Shown here: piece by piece, positions 8,260 through 16,974 of the stretch
How the letters are laid out: each line of letters starts with the position of its first letter
How positions within the stretch are numbered: position 1 is the first letter of the stretch
Assembly: GCF_028368975.1 (NCBI RefSeq)
Contig: NZ_JAQNDM010000002.1
Span: 9,542,425-9,606,424 of the forward strand
DNA: 64,000 nucleotides
Direction: 5' to 3'
Source: Stigmatella ashevillena
GTDB taxonomy: Bacteria > Myxococcota > Myxococcia > Myxococcales > Myxococcaceae
Translations under genes and position numbers: made by a program
The notes under the pieces: generated by a model
Told to the model about the DNA's origin: nothing
What the model saw: only the letters and a program-made list of their open reading frames with translations
Databases searched by the model: none

Positions 8260-9905
8260 GGCCCGGGGACTTCCGCCAGGATGAGGGCTTCCCCCGCGTT
8301 GGGCCAGCCGATGCCGGGAATGTCGAGCTGCTGGAGTTCTCGCGGCCGGGTGGCGCGTGCGCCCCAGTAAGGCCAGGTGCAGTGGATGAACGGGCTGTCC
8401 CTCCACATGACGGGATAATCCAGAAGGTAGCGAACCTTGCGATCGTGCATGTACGCGAGCAACTCGCCCCGTTTCAGGGCCCGCGCCGCATCCTCGTTCA
8501 CCACGCCGTCGAGGTTCACCACCGTGTATTCGCTCACGTAACCCAGGATGCCGGAGTTGAACGCACCGACCACGGCACCTGGGGGGACGGTTTGAGCGAT
8601 ATGTCGGCCGCCCTGAAGCATCTCCGCTTGCCAGGGATAGGCAAGTGTCTGCCGGGTGGCGAGCGTTTGGGAGACGTCCTGGAAGAGGGTGAACCCACCT
8701 GCGGTCAGGAAGAGCGCACCCAAGCAAAGGTGTTGCCAGCGCGGAGCCGCTGTGGGCAGGCATAGCCGGAAGAGGGCGGCCGGTGCCAGACATGCCACGA
8801 GGGAGGCGGAGACGAAGTACCAGGGCCGTGGCAGCCAGCGCATGTAGCCATGGATGAATTGAAGTCCGACGAGCCCTCCCGTCAGCCCCAGGATGATGGC
8901 CATTGCCCGAGCGCCCTGCGGATCGGCCAGGCGCTGGCGGCAAGCCTGGAGGAGCAGGACCCCCACGGACAACACCAGGCAGAGCCAGAACAGACCCGTC
9001 TGGGGCTGCCCCAAGAGGTCCTGGGTGAGGCGCAGGGCCTCCATGAACACTTCGAGGCTGTGCTGGTGGACCTGTTCGGCACTGGCACCCGGATGGAGGC
9101 GGTTCCAGTTGGCGTGGAACAGCCAGGGCACGGCGGTGGCACTGCTCTGAAGAAACGAACCCGTCCGAAGCCAATGGGTCAGGCTCAGAAGGACCACTCC
9201 GGCCGCGGTGCCCCCCGCGACGCGGACGGCATCAGGCCACCCTGTGCGGTGGATCAGGAGCACCATGCAGGCGGGCGCGAGCACCACCAGGGCATCCGAG
9301 CGGGCCAGGAGGGTGAGGATCAGCAACCCAGTCAATTTCCAGGCGCGCTGCTGGGAGGGCACCTCCAGATAGCGCACCAGTGCCAGGAGACTCATTCCCA
9401 GGCAGGCAAGAGACAGCGCGGTCTCCAGCCCATTGAGGGACTCGCGGACCACCCAGGGGTTGGCGCCCAGGCAGGCTCCGAGCACGAAGGCCAGGAGCCA
9501 ACTTTGCGTCCAGGCGCGCGCGATGAGCGTGACGGACACGGATGCGAGCGCGATCAACCCCGTGCTCATCCACAAGGCCAGGGACACCGCCTGGGGATCC
9601 CCCACGGGGGAAAAAGCGAACAGGGGAAGCAGAAGCAGCAGCCACAGGAAATGCAGCCCCGTGGCGGGAGCGATTCCGTCGAAGGTCACCCCGTGCCCTG
9701 CCCACACCTGGCGGGCGATTTGAAAATAGTAGAAGGCATCGTCGGGGATGACTCCGGCCACGAGCGGCTCCAGGTCCGCTCGCAGCCAGTTCCACCGCAG
9801 GGCTGCGGCGAGCGCGAAGTGGCCCGCCCATACCCCCACGAGTCCAGCTCCCTTGAGGAGCTTTTTTCGTTTGCCCGCGCGACCCTCTTGGCTCATGGCC
9901 GTCAT
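8247..9905 (-). CDS. Polytopic membrane protein, GT-C glycosyltransferase-like
   Basis: 552 aa with a basic N-terminus followed by roughly ten to eleven hydrophobic segments. Between the first two is DDAFYYFQIARQVWAG, the acidic Asp-Asp motif in the first periplasmic loop typical of GT-C enzymes that use polyprenyl-phosphate sugars. The C-terminal ~130 residues are a soluble periplasmic tail (IVNLDGVVNEDAA region) like that of PMT/GT87-type proteins. Predicted to transfer a sugar to lipid or protein at the inner membrane; donor and acceptor are unknown. ATG at 9905 or 9896; neither has a clear ribosome site. Convergent with the SDR gene, overlapping it by 13 bases. Confidence 0.72.
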   Translation of the reverse strand: MTAMSQEGRAGKRKKLLKGAGLVGVWAGHFALAAALRWNWLRADLEPLVAGVIPDDAFYYFQIARQVWAGHGVTFDGIAPATGLHFLWLLLLLPLFAFSPVGDPQAVSLALWMSTGLIALASVSVTLIARAWTQSWLLAFVLGACLGANPWVVRESLNGLETALSLACLGMSLLALVRYLEVPSQQRAWKLTGLLILTLLARSDALVVLAPACMVLLIHRTGWPDAVRVAGGTAAGVVLLSLTHWLRTGSFLQSSATAVPWLFHANWNRLHPGASAEQVHQHSLEVFMEALRLTQDLLGQPQTGLFWLCLVLSVGVLLLQACRQRLADPQGARAMAIILGLTGGLVGLQFIHGYMRWLPRPWYFVSASLVACLAPAALFRLCLPTAAPRWQHLCLGALFLTAGGFTLFQDVSQTLATRQTLAYPWQAEMLQGGRHIAQTVPPGAVVGAFNSGILGYVSEYTVVNLDGVVNEDAARALKRGELLAYMHDRKVRYLLDYPVMWRDSPFIHCTWPYWGARATRPRELQQLDIPGIGWPNAGEALILAEVPGPQTP

Positions 9906-10016
9906 CAGGAAGGTGGCGGGGATACCACTCCTGAGGCCGCCTTGGACAGCGTCCTTGTTCCGAGGCGCGCCGCTGAAGCCGGTGCCGGGATGCTAGGTTG
10001 GCGGCAGGAGGTTCAG

Positions 10017-10514
10017 GTGAACATCGTCCCGTCGTTGGCTGTGATGGCCTCATGTTTGGCCATGGGGTGTGCCCGTACTCCCACTGTGCCCGTCCGTTAT
10101 GTGGTGGGCAGCGCGGAGGCCCCGTCCTTCCGTCTTCCAGGAGGGAAGGGCACCGCGCTCTTGCTGGTCAACGCTGAAACTGGGGCGAGTGCGGCCTCCT
10201 TGGGCGTGCTGGAACTCCAAGCGGGAGCCGGAGTGCCCGAGCACGTCCATGAGCACAGCGTGGAGATGCTCTATGTCGAGGAGGGCAGCGTGGAGATGAT
10301 CATCGAAGGCCGTGAGATGTCCGTGCGGCCAGGGGACGCGGTCTATATCCCCGCCGGAGTGCGCCACCTCGCGCGAGTGCCCGAAGGCGCGCCACGCTTC
10401 AGGGCGGTGCAGATCTACGTAGGTCCAGGCCCCGAGCAACGCTTCCGCCAAGGCGAGCCCGTGAAGCCGGCATCCCCTCTGCCTTCACCGCAGATGGGCG
10501 CTCCGGCGGGGTGA
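10017..10514 (+). CDS. Cupin-domain lipoprotein
   Basis: 165 aa. The GTG at 10017 is selected because a perfect AGGAGG (10006-10011) sits five bases upstream; the open frame extends much further 5' but that part is antisense to the membrane protein gene. An N-terminal lipoprotein signal ends in a lipobox (CLAMGC). A single conserved beta-barrel cupin follows: HVHEHSVEMLYVEEG as motif 1 and GDAVYIPAGVRH as motif 2, with His and Glu metal ligands. Probably a metal-binding lipoprotein facing the periplasm. The substrate is unknown and no partner gene is evident. Confidence 0.82.
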   Translation: MNIVPSLAVMASCLAMGCARTPTVPVRYVVGSAEAPSFRLPGGKGTALLLVNAETGASAASLGVLELQAGAGVPEHVHEHSVEMLYVEEGSVEMIIEGREMSVRPGDAVYIPAGVRHLARVPEGAPRFRAVQIYVGPGPEQRFRQGEPVKPASPLPSPQMGAPAG

Positions 10515-10589
10515 GGTGCTGGTGAGCCATGGCCCTGCCGGGGGGAGCTCGGGCATACTCACACCCTTCCCATTCACAGCGGAGTCCAG

Positions 10590-10859
10590 ATGAAGACGGC
10601 GTCCTTGTTGGTGGTGTCCACCCTGTTTCTGAGCCTCGCGGCATGCGGTAGCGGAATGGAGGAGGAGGCGCCGGGGGAGCCGTCCGACTCCAAGACGCCG
10701 TCAGCCCTTCAGGGGTGCAGCATCTCCTGCGACGATGGGCGCACGGGCTACTTCGCGGGCGCTTCCACGCCGCAGGGGTGTTACTCCTACGCCTACAACT
10801 TCTGTGCGCCCTATGGGGGCTCCCTGCTGGTTCCTGGCTACCCCGGGGTGGCGTGGTAG
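10590..10859 (+). CDS. Small Cys-rich lipoprotein
   Basis: 89 aa. The signal peptide ends at a lipobox (LSLAAC), followed by an acidic linker (GSGMEEEAPGEP), then a Cys-rich C-terminal domain (CSISCDDGRT, QGCYSYAYNFC). The ATG has CGGAG five bases upstream. No known family recognised. It shares layout with the small lipoproteins at 23397-23681 and 54382-54837: lipobox, acidic linker, Gln/Ala-rich hinge, Cys-containing tail. Likely exported and disulfide-bonded. The function is unknown. Confidence 0.72.
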   Translation: MKTASLLVVSTLFLSLAACGSGMEEEAPGEPSDSKTPSALQGCSISCDDGRTGYFAGASTPQGCYSYAYNFCAPYGGSLLVPGYPGVAW

Positions 10860-10884
10860 GCCCCCCGCGGAGCTCCAGGCTGAA

Positions 10885-10903
10885 GGGCTGAAGGCGTCAG
10901 CCC
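10885..10903. terminator. Hairpin between convergent genes
   Basis: Perfect 7-bp inverted repeat GGGCTGA / TCAGCCC with a 5-base loop. The right arm contains the stop codon of the universal stress gene (10897-10899). It lies between two convergent genes and could act in both directions. There is no clear T-run, so its terminator role is inferred. Confidence 0.45.
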
Positions 10904-12189
10904 GCCGGGGTGCGCACCATGAGGACAGGCCGGTCGCTGCGTGCCATCACCGCTTGCGCGACCGAGCCCATCACCGCTCGCGCCAGACCCGTGCGCCCGT
11001 GCGTGCCCATGCAGATGATGTCCGCACCGTGCCGCTCGGCGGCTTGAGCGATGAGCCCCGCCACGTCGGACCCGGCGACGACCTCCACCTGCACCTCGTG
11101 GTTGCCCTGTCCCGTCGCGCGGGGCACCCGTTGCTCGAGCTGTTGCCGGAGCGCGTGCTCCTGCTCTGGAGTCCCCCGCGAGGGGATGACGTGGAGCAGG
11201 TGCACACGGCCCCCGGCAGGCACCAGCGCGCTCGCGTAAGCGATGGCGCGGTCGCCCAGCTCGGAAAAGTCCGTCGTCACCAGGAGGGTGCGGACCTGGG
11301 GCAACTCCACCTCCGCGCCCTGGGGCCCCCGCACCGGCACACTCACCACCGACATCTTCGCCAGCCGCAGCGCATGGTGGGACACGCTCCACAGTTTGCC
11401 CAAGGCCTGGCGCTGGTGCGTGCCCACCACCAGCACATCCACCTGCTCCTCGTCCGCCAGTGCGACCAGGTGGTCCGCGATGCGTCCCATGCCTGGCTCC
11501 AACCGCACACGCACCGGTTGTCCGCCTTCGGCCAGAGAGGCCACCAGCGCCGCCGTTTCTGACTCCAACGCCTGGCGAAGTGCCGGCGAGACCTCTCCGA
11601 AACTCAGGGGGCGCTCCAGCCCAAGCCGCTGAGCTTCTTCCTGAGGCCAGAAGACGCGGCCCCCCACCACCTCCACGGGACCCAGCTTGCGCAGCCCCTT
11701 GACCCACTCCCGTGCTTTCTCGAAGGGCAGTGAGCGGTCCACCCCCAGCATCACCTTGAGCGGACGCGTCCCCCGCGCCCACGCCTCCAGCCCTCCTCCC
11801 TCCCGGGCGACGAGCAGCGGCATGTGCAGCGCCTCCGCCAGCCGGTCCACCGTGCCGCCCATCCCCAGGAAGGGCGTCTCATGGCTGGGGGCCGCCGTGA
11901 CCACCAACTGGGCGCCTTGCTTCGCGGCCAGCTCCTGAAGGGCCGAGGCTGGCTCGCCAGTGAGCAGGGCCCGCTCGACCTTCACGCCCAGCTTCTCCAG
12001 CCGCCGCGCCTCATCTCCCAGCGCGGCATCGGCTGCATCCATCAGCGCCTTGCCGAAGGCCTTCGCGGAATCCGAGGGCAGGACGTGGACCAGCCACAAG
12101 GTCTCTCCTGCCTTCCGGGCGAGGTGTGCTGCGGCGTCACAGGAGCGGTGCGTGGCATCGGAGAAGTTGGTGGCGCAGATGATGGGCAT
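10897..12189 (-). CDS. Universal stress protein with three tandem USP domains
   Basis: 430 aa from the ATG at 12189, chosen for GAGGAGG five bases upstream rather than an upstream in-frame codon. Three USP-like (adenine-nucleotide alpha-hydrolase fold) units in tandem: residues ~1-135 (start PIICATNFSDATHRS), ~145-285 (end VDVLVVGTHQRQALGKLW) and ~290-430 (LLVTTDFSELGDRA to the end). Only the third has a good ATP-binding loop, GTHGRTGLARAVMGSVAQ (GxxG-x9-GS). Cytoplasmic stress or nucleotide-sensing protein. Two domains is the usual tandem form, so three is uncommon. Confidence 0.88.
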   Translation of the reverse strand: MPIICATNFSDATHRSCDAAAHLARKAGETLWLVHVLPSDSAKAFGKALMDAADAALGDEARRLEKLGVKVERALLTGEPASALQELAAKQGAQLVVTAAPSHETPFLGMGGTVDRLAEALHMPLLVAREGGGLEAWARGTRPLKVMLGVDRSLPFEKAREWVKGLRKLGPVEVVGGRVFWPQEEAQRLGLERPLSFGEVSPALRQALESETAALVASLAEGGQPVRVRLEPGMGRIADHLVALADEEQVDVLVVGTHQRQALGKLWSVSHHALRLAKMSVVSVPVRGPQGAEVELPQVRTLLVTTDFSELGDRAIAYASALVPAGGRVHLLHVIPSRGTPEQEHALRQQLEQRVPRATGQGNHEVQVEVVAGSDVAGLIAQAAERHGADIICMGTHGRTGLARAVMGSVAQAVMARSDRPVLMVRTPAG

Positions 12190-12255
12190 GGTGCCTCCTC
12201 GAAGAAGGGCCTGGGGGCCCATGGACTCAGTGCCCTTCTACCGTGTTGCGGGCGG

Positions 12256-13311
12256 CTACTGAACCCAAACGCCGGCCGAGAACGTGTCCACCCGCGCCCC
12301 CGTTGGCGTGGAGCGGGAGGAGGTCGCGGTCAGCAGGCAGACGGCCCCGGGGGCAGGGGACGTCCAGGAGTAGTTGGCATGGCACGAGGTGTCTCCACAC
12401 ACCTGTGTGCCCGTCACCACATAGCTGGGAGTGCCGTTGCAGGAGACTTGGAGCACCGTCGTCCAGGAGTTGTAGATGGTGATTTGGACTTGAAACTTCT
12501 TGAACGCCTGGACGGGCGCGAAGTTTCCAGCCGCCGAGGAGCCTGGGGCGCCCCGCTCGCGGAGGCCTGAGTAGGTGTAACCCGACGAATAGTGGCTCAT
12601 GGAGAGTCTGGAGATGAATGGCCTGGGGACGTAGGTCGCGGAGACGTTCACGCCACCGGCCCCCGGTTGGACGTTGATCTCCAGGGAGGCGCTGACGCTC
12701 TTGTCGGCCACCGAGGCCGTGAGCGTGAGCGTGCATGCTCCCGCGGTGTCCGCCGTCCACGACGTCGTGGCAGACGAAGGAGCGTCGAACACACCGGAGG
12801 GACAGGTGCTGGACCAAGCATAGGTGATCGCCGCACCGGCGGGATGGACAACGTCCGCTGACAGCGTGATGGCCTCGTGGACCCCGGGCTCCAACTTCGA
12901 GGCCGTGAATGATTTGAGAATGGGCTCGAGGGTTTGCTGTCCAGGCTCGGGTGTCTGGTCATAGAGAACCAGGGTCACGGCCGAGATGACGCCTGCCGTC
13001 ACGGTGACGTTCGCGGAGCCGGAGGCGACGATGCCCTGATTGGGATCGGCCGTATACGCGGCAGCGGAAAGGACATACGCCCCCTCGGGCAGGGTGAGCA
13101 TCCCCTGGAACGCCTGCGAGGAGGGGTCTCGCGACAGCGTCGAGGTCGTTCCCGTGGGCTGTGCCGTGAGAACGACTTGGGCGATTTGGTCGATCGAGAG
13201 TTCGCGGAGGGTGACGCGGACGCCCGCCTGGGGGACATCGGAATCCGTCCCGGGATCGCACGCCTGCAGAAGGGTGACGGCCAGCAAGGAGAGAAACAGA
13301 GCAGCTTTCAT
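12256..13311 (-). CDS. Lipoprotein with Ig/PKD-like beta domain
   Basis: 351 aa. N-terminal lipoprotein signal with lipobox (VTLLQAC), then a domain resembling bacterial carbohydrate- or adhesion-type beta sandwiches: a Thr/Ser/Val-rich segment with VYDQTPE-like spacing, an Ig/PKD-like unit (ITYAWSSTCPSG to CTLTLTASV, residues ~140-215) and a C-terminal Cys-containing domain (LQVSCNGTPSY, QVCGDTSC). Surface or periplasmic lipoprotein of unknown function. Same strand as the kinase upstream, separated from it by 72 bases with a hairpin. Confidence 0.72.
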   Translation of the reverse strand: MKAALFLSLLAVTLLQACDPGTDSDVPQAGVRVTLRELSIDQIAQVVLTAQPTGTTSTLSRDPSSQAFQGMLTLPEGAYVLSAAAYTADPNQGIVASGSANVTVTAGVISAVTLVLYDQTPEPGQQTLEPILKSFTASKLEPGVHEAITLSADVVHPAGAAITYAWSSTCPSGVFDAPSSATTSWTADTAGACTLTLTASVADKSVSASLEINVQPGAGGVNVSATYVPRPFISRLSMSHYSSGYTYSGLRERGAPGSSAAGNFAPVQAFKKFQVQITIYNSWTTVLQVSCNGTPSYVVTGTQVCGDTSCHANYSWTSPAPGAVCLLTATSSRSTPTGARVDTFSAGVWVQ

Positions 13312-13332
13312 GGTGAGCAGGGACCTTTCTCA

Positions 13333-13358
13333 CGGCGGGAGCGCAGGCCGCTCCGCCG
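13333..13358 (-). terminator. Hairpin after the kinase gene
   Basis: Stem CGGCG/CGCCG plus GAGC/GCTC (one bulged G), 7-base loop, 26 bp downstream of the kinase stop and before the lipoprotein gene on the same strand. No T-run follows. It is a plausible terminator or mRNA-end structure. Confidence 0.35.
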
Positions 13359-13383
13359 ACCCGGCCTGCTCAGACGGTATCCC

Positions 13384-15198
13384 TCAGTTTTTGTGGAGGT
13401 TGTACTTGAGGACGTATGTTTTTCCCGCTTTGACAGAGATGACGCGGGTGACGTCCTTGTCCAGCGACGCATTGATGAAGCGGACGATGTGACGACCTTC
13501 CGGAATCTCGAGCGGAAGGAAGGGGGTCACTCCCACCTCCTGTCCATTGAGGAGGACGCGTGTCTCGGCGGCAAGGCGGAAGTCGACCAGCCCTTTCTCG
13601 GCCTCGGCAGGGGCGTTGCTCGGGGCAGGCGGCTCTGGGGCGGTGCTGGGTTCGGCCTCTGGAGCGCGCGAGCGCTTGGCGAGCGAGGGCTGCTCCTCAT
13701 GGGCGCCGAGGGGCTGAGGCGATGGGAAGAGCTGTGGGTCCGAGGGGCTGGGTGCCAGTGGCAGGGCTGGCTCGGCGGTCGCGACGGCCGTTTCTTCCGC
13801 AGGGACGTCTGTGCCCGCTGGAATCGCGGCTTCGGCCGAAGAAGGCGCCAGAAAGGGAAGGGCGTCGTGGCTCCAGAGGTAATGGCCTCCGCCTCCCACG
13901 AGGACCAGGATCAAGAGGGTGGGCAACAGCCACTGACGCCGCCGGACCGAGCTGCGCAGGGAGGCTTCGAACTGCGCGGTGTCATCCATGTCCGAGCGGG
14001 ACAGGGGCGCAGGGGGAGGCTTGGGCCTCCCCGCCGAGGTCATTCCGGACGTGGCCGCAGTGGAAGGCCGAGGTGTTCCTCCCCCGGGTGTCGTCATCGC
14101 CTCGTGTCCCGTTTTGGAGAGCCTGGCGGTCCTCTCCTCCGGCCGCAGAAGGCCTACGGGGGTGGGGGTGGTCGGGATGGTGGGGTGCGCATCATTGTCC
14201 TCTGGAGAGAGGATGGTGCGCAGGGCGTTGGTGTGAAGGGTGCGATCCTCTCGCTTGGGCGTGGGTTCGCTCTCCTGCGGCTCCAGGCCCAGTTGGGTGA
14301 TGAGCCGCGAGACAGAGAAGCTGCTCAGGGGCTCTCCTGTCGAGAGCACGAAGCGTTCCAGATCGGTCTGTAGCGCAAAGCAGTCCGGGTAACGTTCGTC
14401 GCGCTCCCGGGCGACGGCCCGGGCCAGGATCTTCTGCATCTGTTCAGGAAGATCCGGCCGCCGTTCCTGCGCGGGGACGAACTCCTCGAAGAGGATCGCC
14501 CGCATGAGGGAGGCGTCTGTGGTTGCCTCGAAGGGCTTGCAGCGCGTGAGCAACTCGTAGAGGACGATGCCGAGCGCATAGACGTCGGACCGACGATCCA
14601 TGGACGCTGCCTTGAGCTGCTCGGGCGCCATGTAGGCCAGTTTGCCCTTGAGGATGCCCTCCTGGGTCTGGGGGCCATACCCCGCGGCCTTGGCGATGCC
14701 GAAGTCCGCCACCTTCACCGCGCCCTGGCGCGACAGCATGATGTTGTCTGGGCTGATGTCGCGGTGGATGAGGCCCATGGGCTGCTGGGTGCTGGGATCC
14801 CGGAAGTCGTGGGCGTAGGCCAACCCCTCGCAGGCCGCTGCGACGATCTTCGCGCAGATGGCGGGGTGCAGCGGCTGGTCCATCGCAATGGCGCGCTTGA
14901 TGAGGGTGCGAAGGTTCGGGCCATCGATGTACTCCATGGCCAGGAAGTACGCGTTGTCTGCCTCTCCGAAATCGAAGATTTGGACGATGTTGGGATGGGT
15001 GAGGTGGGCGACCAGCTTGGCCTCGGAGAGGAACATCTCCACGAAGGTGGGCTCGTCCGCGAGGTGCGGCAGGATGCGCTTGAGAACCAACGTCTTCTCG
15101 AAGCCCAGAGGTCCGGCGACCTTGGCAAGGAATACTTCGGCCATGCCGCCCATCGCGAGCTTGCGGACGATCTCGTATCTGCCGATCTTCATTCCCAT
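13384..15198 (-). CDS. Ser/Thr protein kinase with C-terminal PEGA domain
   Basis: 604 aa. Hanks-type kinase domain at ~7-275: Gly loop LAMGGMAEVFLAK, Lys40, Glu59, catalytic HRDISPDN (145-152), DFG at 165-167 and APE at 191-193; all catalytic residues are present, so it should be active. A Pro/Thr-rich linker (~300-410) leads to one membrane helix (RRRQWLLPTLLILVLVGGGG region), a low-complexity extracytoplasmic stretch, and a PEGA domain at the C-terminus (RVLLNGQEVGVTPFLPLEIP). This is the common myxobacterial architecture of a membrane receptor kinase sensing outside. ATG at 15198 or 15192. Transcribed away from the 544-base gap upstream. Confidence 0.93.
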   Translation of the reverse strand: MGMKIGRYEIVRKLAMGGMAEVFLAKVAGPLGFEKTLVLKRILPHLADEPTFVEMFLSEAKLVAHLTHPNIVQIFDFGEADNAYFLAMEYIDGPNLRTLIKRAIAMDQPLHPAICAKIVAAACEGLAYAHDFRDPSTQQPMGLIHRDISPDNIMLSRQGAVKVADFGIAKAAGYGPQTQEGILKGKLAYMAPEQLKAASMDRRSDVYALGIVLYELLTRCKPFEATTDASLMRAILFEEFVPAQERRPDLPEQMQKILARAVARERDERYPDCFALQTDLERFVLSTGEPLSSFSVSRLITQLGLEPQESEPTPKREDRTLHTNALRTILSPEDNDAHPTIPTTPTPVGLLRPEERTARLSKTGHEAMTTPGGGTPRPSTAATSGMTSAGRPKPPPAPLSRSDMDDTAQFEASLRSSVRRRQWLLPTLLILVLVGGGGHYLWSHDALPFLAPSSAEAAIPAGTDVPAEETAVATAEPALPLAPSPSDPQLFPSPQPLGAHEEQPSLAKRSRAPEAEPSTAPEPPAPSNAPAEAEKGLVDFRLAAETRVLLNGQEVGVTPFLPLEIPEGRHIVRFINASLDKDVTRVISVKAGKTYVLKYNLHKN

Positions 15199-15742
15199 CT
15201 TTTCACAATATGAAGGAGGGCCAAGCCAAGCGAATTATGCATAAAAATGAGCGGCATATCCCAAAGGTCTTTATAGCCTGTAGCAGCCTGAAGCGGTTCA
15301 ATGCCTTCACTCACACGGTATATCTACCGCAGTGCAGCCCACCCAGGCCTGAAAAAGGCTCTCAGGACTTGGAGGGCCATACGTTGGCGCACACGCCCGA
15401 ATTCAAGCCAAATCCTGGGAAACCTGTTCATGGCCTGAGGAATTGCTGGGTATTCAATTTTGGCTGTCTTTGATTCCTGCGATTGCCTTTGACGCTGTGG
15501 GTCCGTTTGCGCTGAACCCTTTCGCCGCACGGACCACGGTGTGGAGCGCTTGCCGGGCCTCACCGGCATCGGTGAGAAGCCCCTCTTGGGCGATGCCGAC
15601 GTGGTTCTCCCTCCGTGCCGATGCGAACAGAGACTCCCTGGGACGATCCGAGCAGCACTGACGCTGAGGACGGGGAAGAGGGCTGAAGGGCCCCTGTACT
15701 TCACGCTTCAAATTACCTGCATATGCAGCTATTGTGACGGGC
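15199..15742. other. Divergent intergenic region, possible gene remnant
   Basis: 544 bases between the kinase and hydrolase starts, lower in GC near the kinase (15200-15480), where its promoter should lie. On the minus strand, 15454 to about 15615 reads as a good coding segment ending in a stop (HVGIAQEGLLTDAGEARQAL, then RAAKGFSANGP), with no convincing start, so it may be a decayed gene end. A 7-bp perfect hairpin CTCACCG/CGGTGAG lies at 15561-15578 inside it. I see no other gene. Confidence 0.4.
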
Positions 15743-16933
15743 ATGCCGCTTCCGACGAGCCCAAGGGCTCTTCTTTCCTCGCGCCGTGCCCTGAGTCCTC
15801 TCGCGCTCGTTCTCGTTTTGGGGTGTGCCTCCTCGCGGCCCCTGGAGGGAGTCAGGGCAGAGCACATCTCCACGGCGGCGCCGTTCCGCGCGGTGCCGGG
15901 ATTGGTGGCGCAGGAAGGGGACGCGGTGTTCAAGGACCATCGGTTTCGCGATGGGAGCGTGCTTCCAGAGGTCCGCCTCCACTATGCGACGGCCGGAACG
16001 CCGCGCCGTGATGCGAAGGGACGCGTGACCAATGCCGTGCTGCTGCTGCATTGGACGGGTTCGAGTGGCGAGGTGCTCAGGAGCCAGCCCTTCGCGGATG
16101 CCTTGTTCGCCCCCGGCAAGCCGCTCGATGCGGCGAAGTTCTTTCTCATCTTCCCAGACAGCATCGGGCATGGCCGCTCAAGCAAGCCGAGCGATGGTCT
16201 CCGGAGCCGGTTCCCGGCATACGGCTATCAGGACATGGTCGAGCTTCAGCACCGCGTCGTCACGGAGACGTTGGGGATTGCGCGCCTGCACGCCATCGTC
16301 GGCCTCTCCATGGGAGGGATGAACGCGTGGCTCTGGAGCGAGATGTACCCGGATGATGTCGGCAGCGTGATGCCCATCGTCTCTCTTCCCACGCGCATCA
16401 CGGGCCGCAACCTGCTGTGGCGCCGATTTGTCTCCCATCAGATCCGGAATGATCCGGAGTGGAAGGGCGGCCACTACACGGCCCCACCGCGAGGCTGGCT
16501 GGAGGCATTTCCAGTCTTCCGCATGCTCCTCGATGGCGTTCCGCACCTCCAGGCCACGATTCCGGACCCTGCGGCGGCCGACGCTTTCATTCGCGAAGCG
16601 ATCGCACAGGCCGCCCGGACCGATGCCAATGATCTCCTGTATTCGCTCGAATCCTCGAACGACTACGATCCTGAGCCCGCGCTGGGCAGGATTCGCGCGA
16701 AGGTTTTCGCCCTCAATTTCTCGGACGACGAGTTCATTCCTGTGTCGTTGCACGCCTTGGAGCGGCTGATGCCACGCGTGGCCCAGGGGCGCTTCGTGAT
16801 CCAGGAGGGGAATGAGCGCTCATTCGGACACTTCACGCAGGCACATCCCGGCCTGTGGGCGGAGCACGTCGCGGCCTTCCTGGCATATGCGGAGGAAGAG
16901 TCGGGCTCCCATCCTTCGCCTTCCTCGAGATGA
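15743..16933 (+). CDS. Alpha/beta hydrolase lipoprotein, homoserine acetyltransferase-like
   Basis: 396 aa from the ATG at 15743 (a GTG three codons upstream is an alternative). The N-terminus is a lipoprotein signal with lipobox VLGC at about residue 28. The hydrolase fold has the nucleophile motif GLSMGG, an Asp in LNFSDDEFIP and a catalytic His in RSFGHFTQ. Overall layout (LHYATAGTP, PDSIGHGRSSKP) is that of the MetX/homoserine O-acetyltransferase branch, but true MetX is cytosolic, so an exported hydrolase or acyltransferase is more likely. Convergent with the MarR gene. Confidence 0.82.
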   Translation: MPLPTSPRALLSSRRALSPLALVLVLGCASSRPLEGVRAEHISTAAPFRAVPGLVAQEGDAVFKDHRFRDGSVLPEVRLHYATAGTPRRDAKGRVTNAVLLLHWTGSSGEVLRSQPFADALFAPGKPLDAAKFFLIFPDSIGHGRSSKPSDGLRSRFPAYGYQDMVELQHRVVTETLGIARLHAIVGLSMGGMNAWLWSEMYPDDVGSVMPIVSLPTRITGRNLLWRRFVSHQIRNDPEWKGGHYTAPPRGWLEAFPVFRMLLDGVPHLQATIPDPAAADAFIREAIAQAARTDANDLLYSLESSNDYDPEPALGRIRAKVFALNFSDDEFIPVSLHALERLMPRVAQGRFVIQEGNERSFGHFTQAHPGLWAEHVAAFLAYAEEESGSHPSPSSR

Positions 16934-16974
16934 GGGCGCTCGTGCGGCTTCTGGCGCCAGCGGGTGTGCCCGGC

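Noticed and set aside
8850-10016. Extended 5' end of the cupin lipoprotein frame
   Set aside because: It is antisense to the membrane glycosyltransferase gene; the perfect AGGAGG at 10006 and the lipoprotein signal fix the start at 10017.
15210-15473. 87-codon plus-strand open frame upstream of the hydrolase
   Set aside because: Low codon quality, no signal or domain, and it overlaps the likely kinase promoter.
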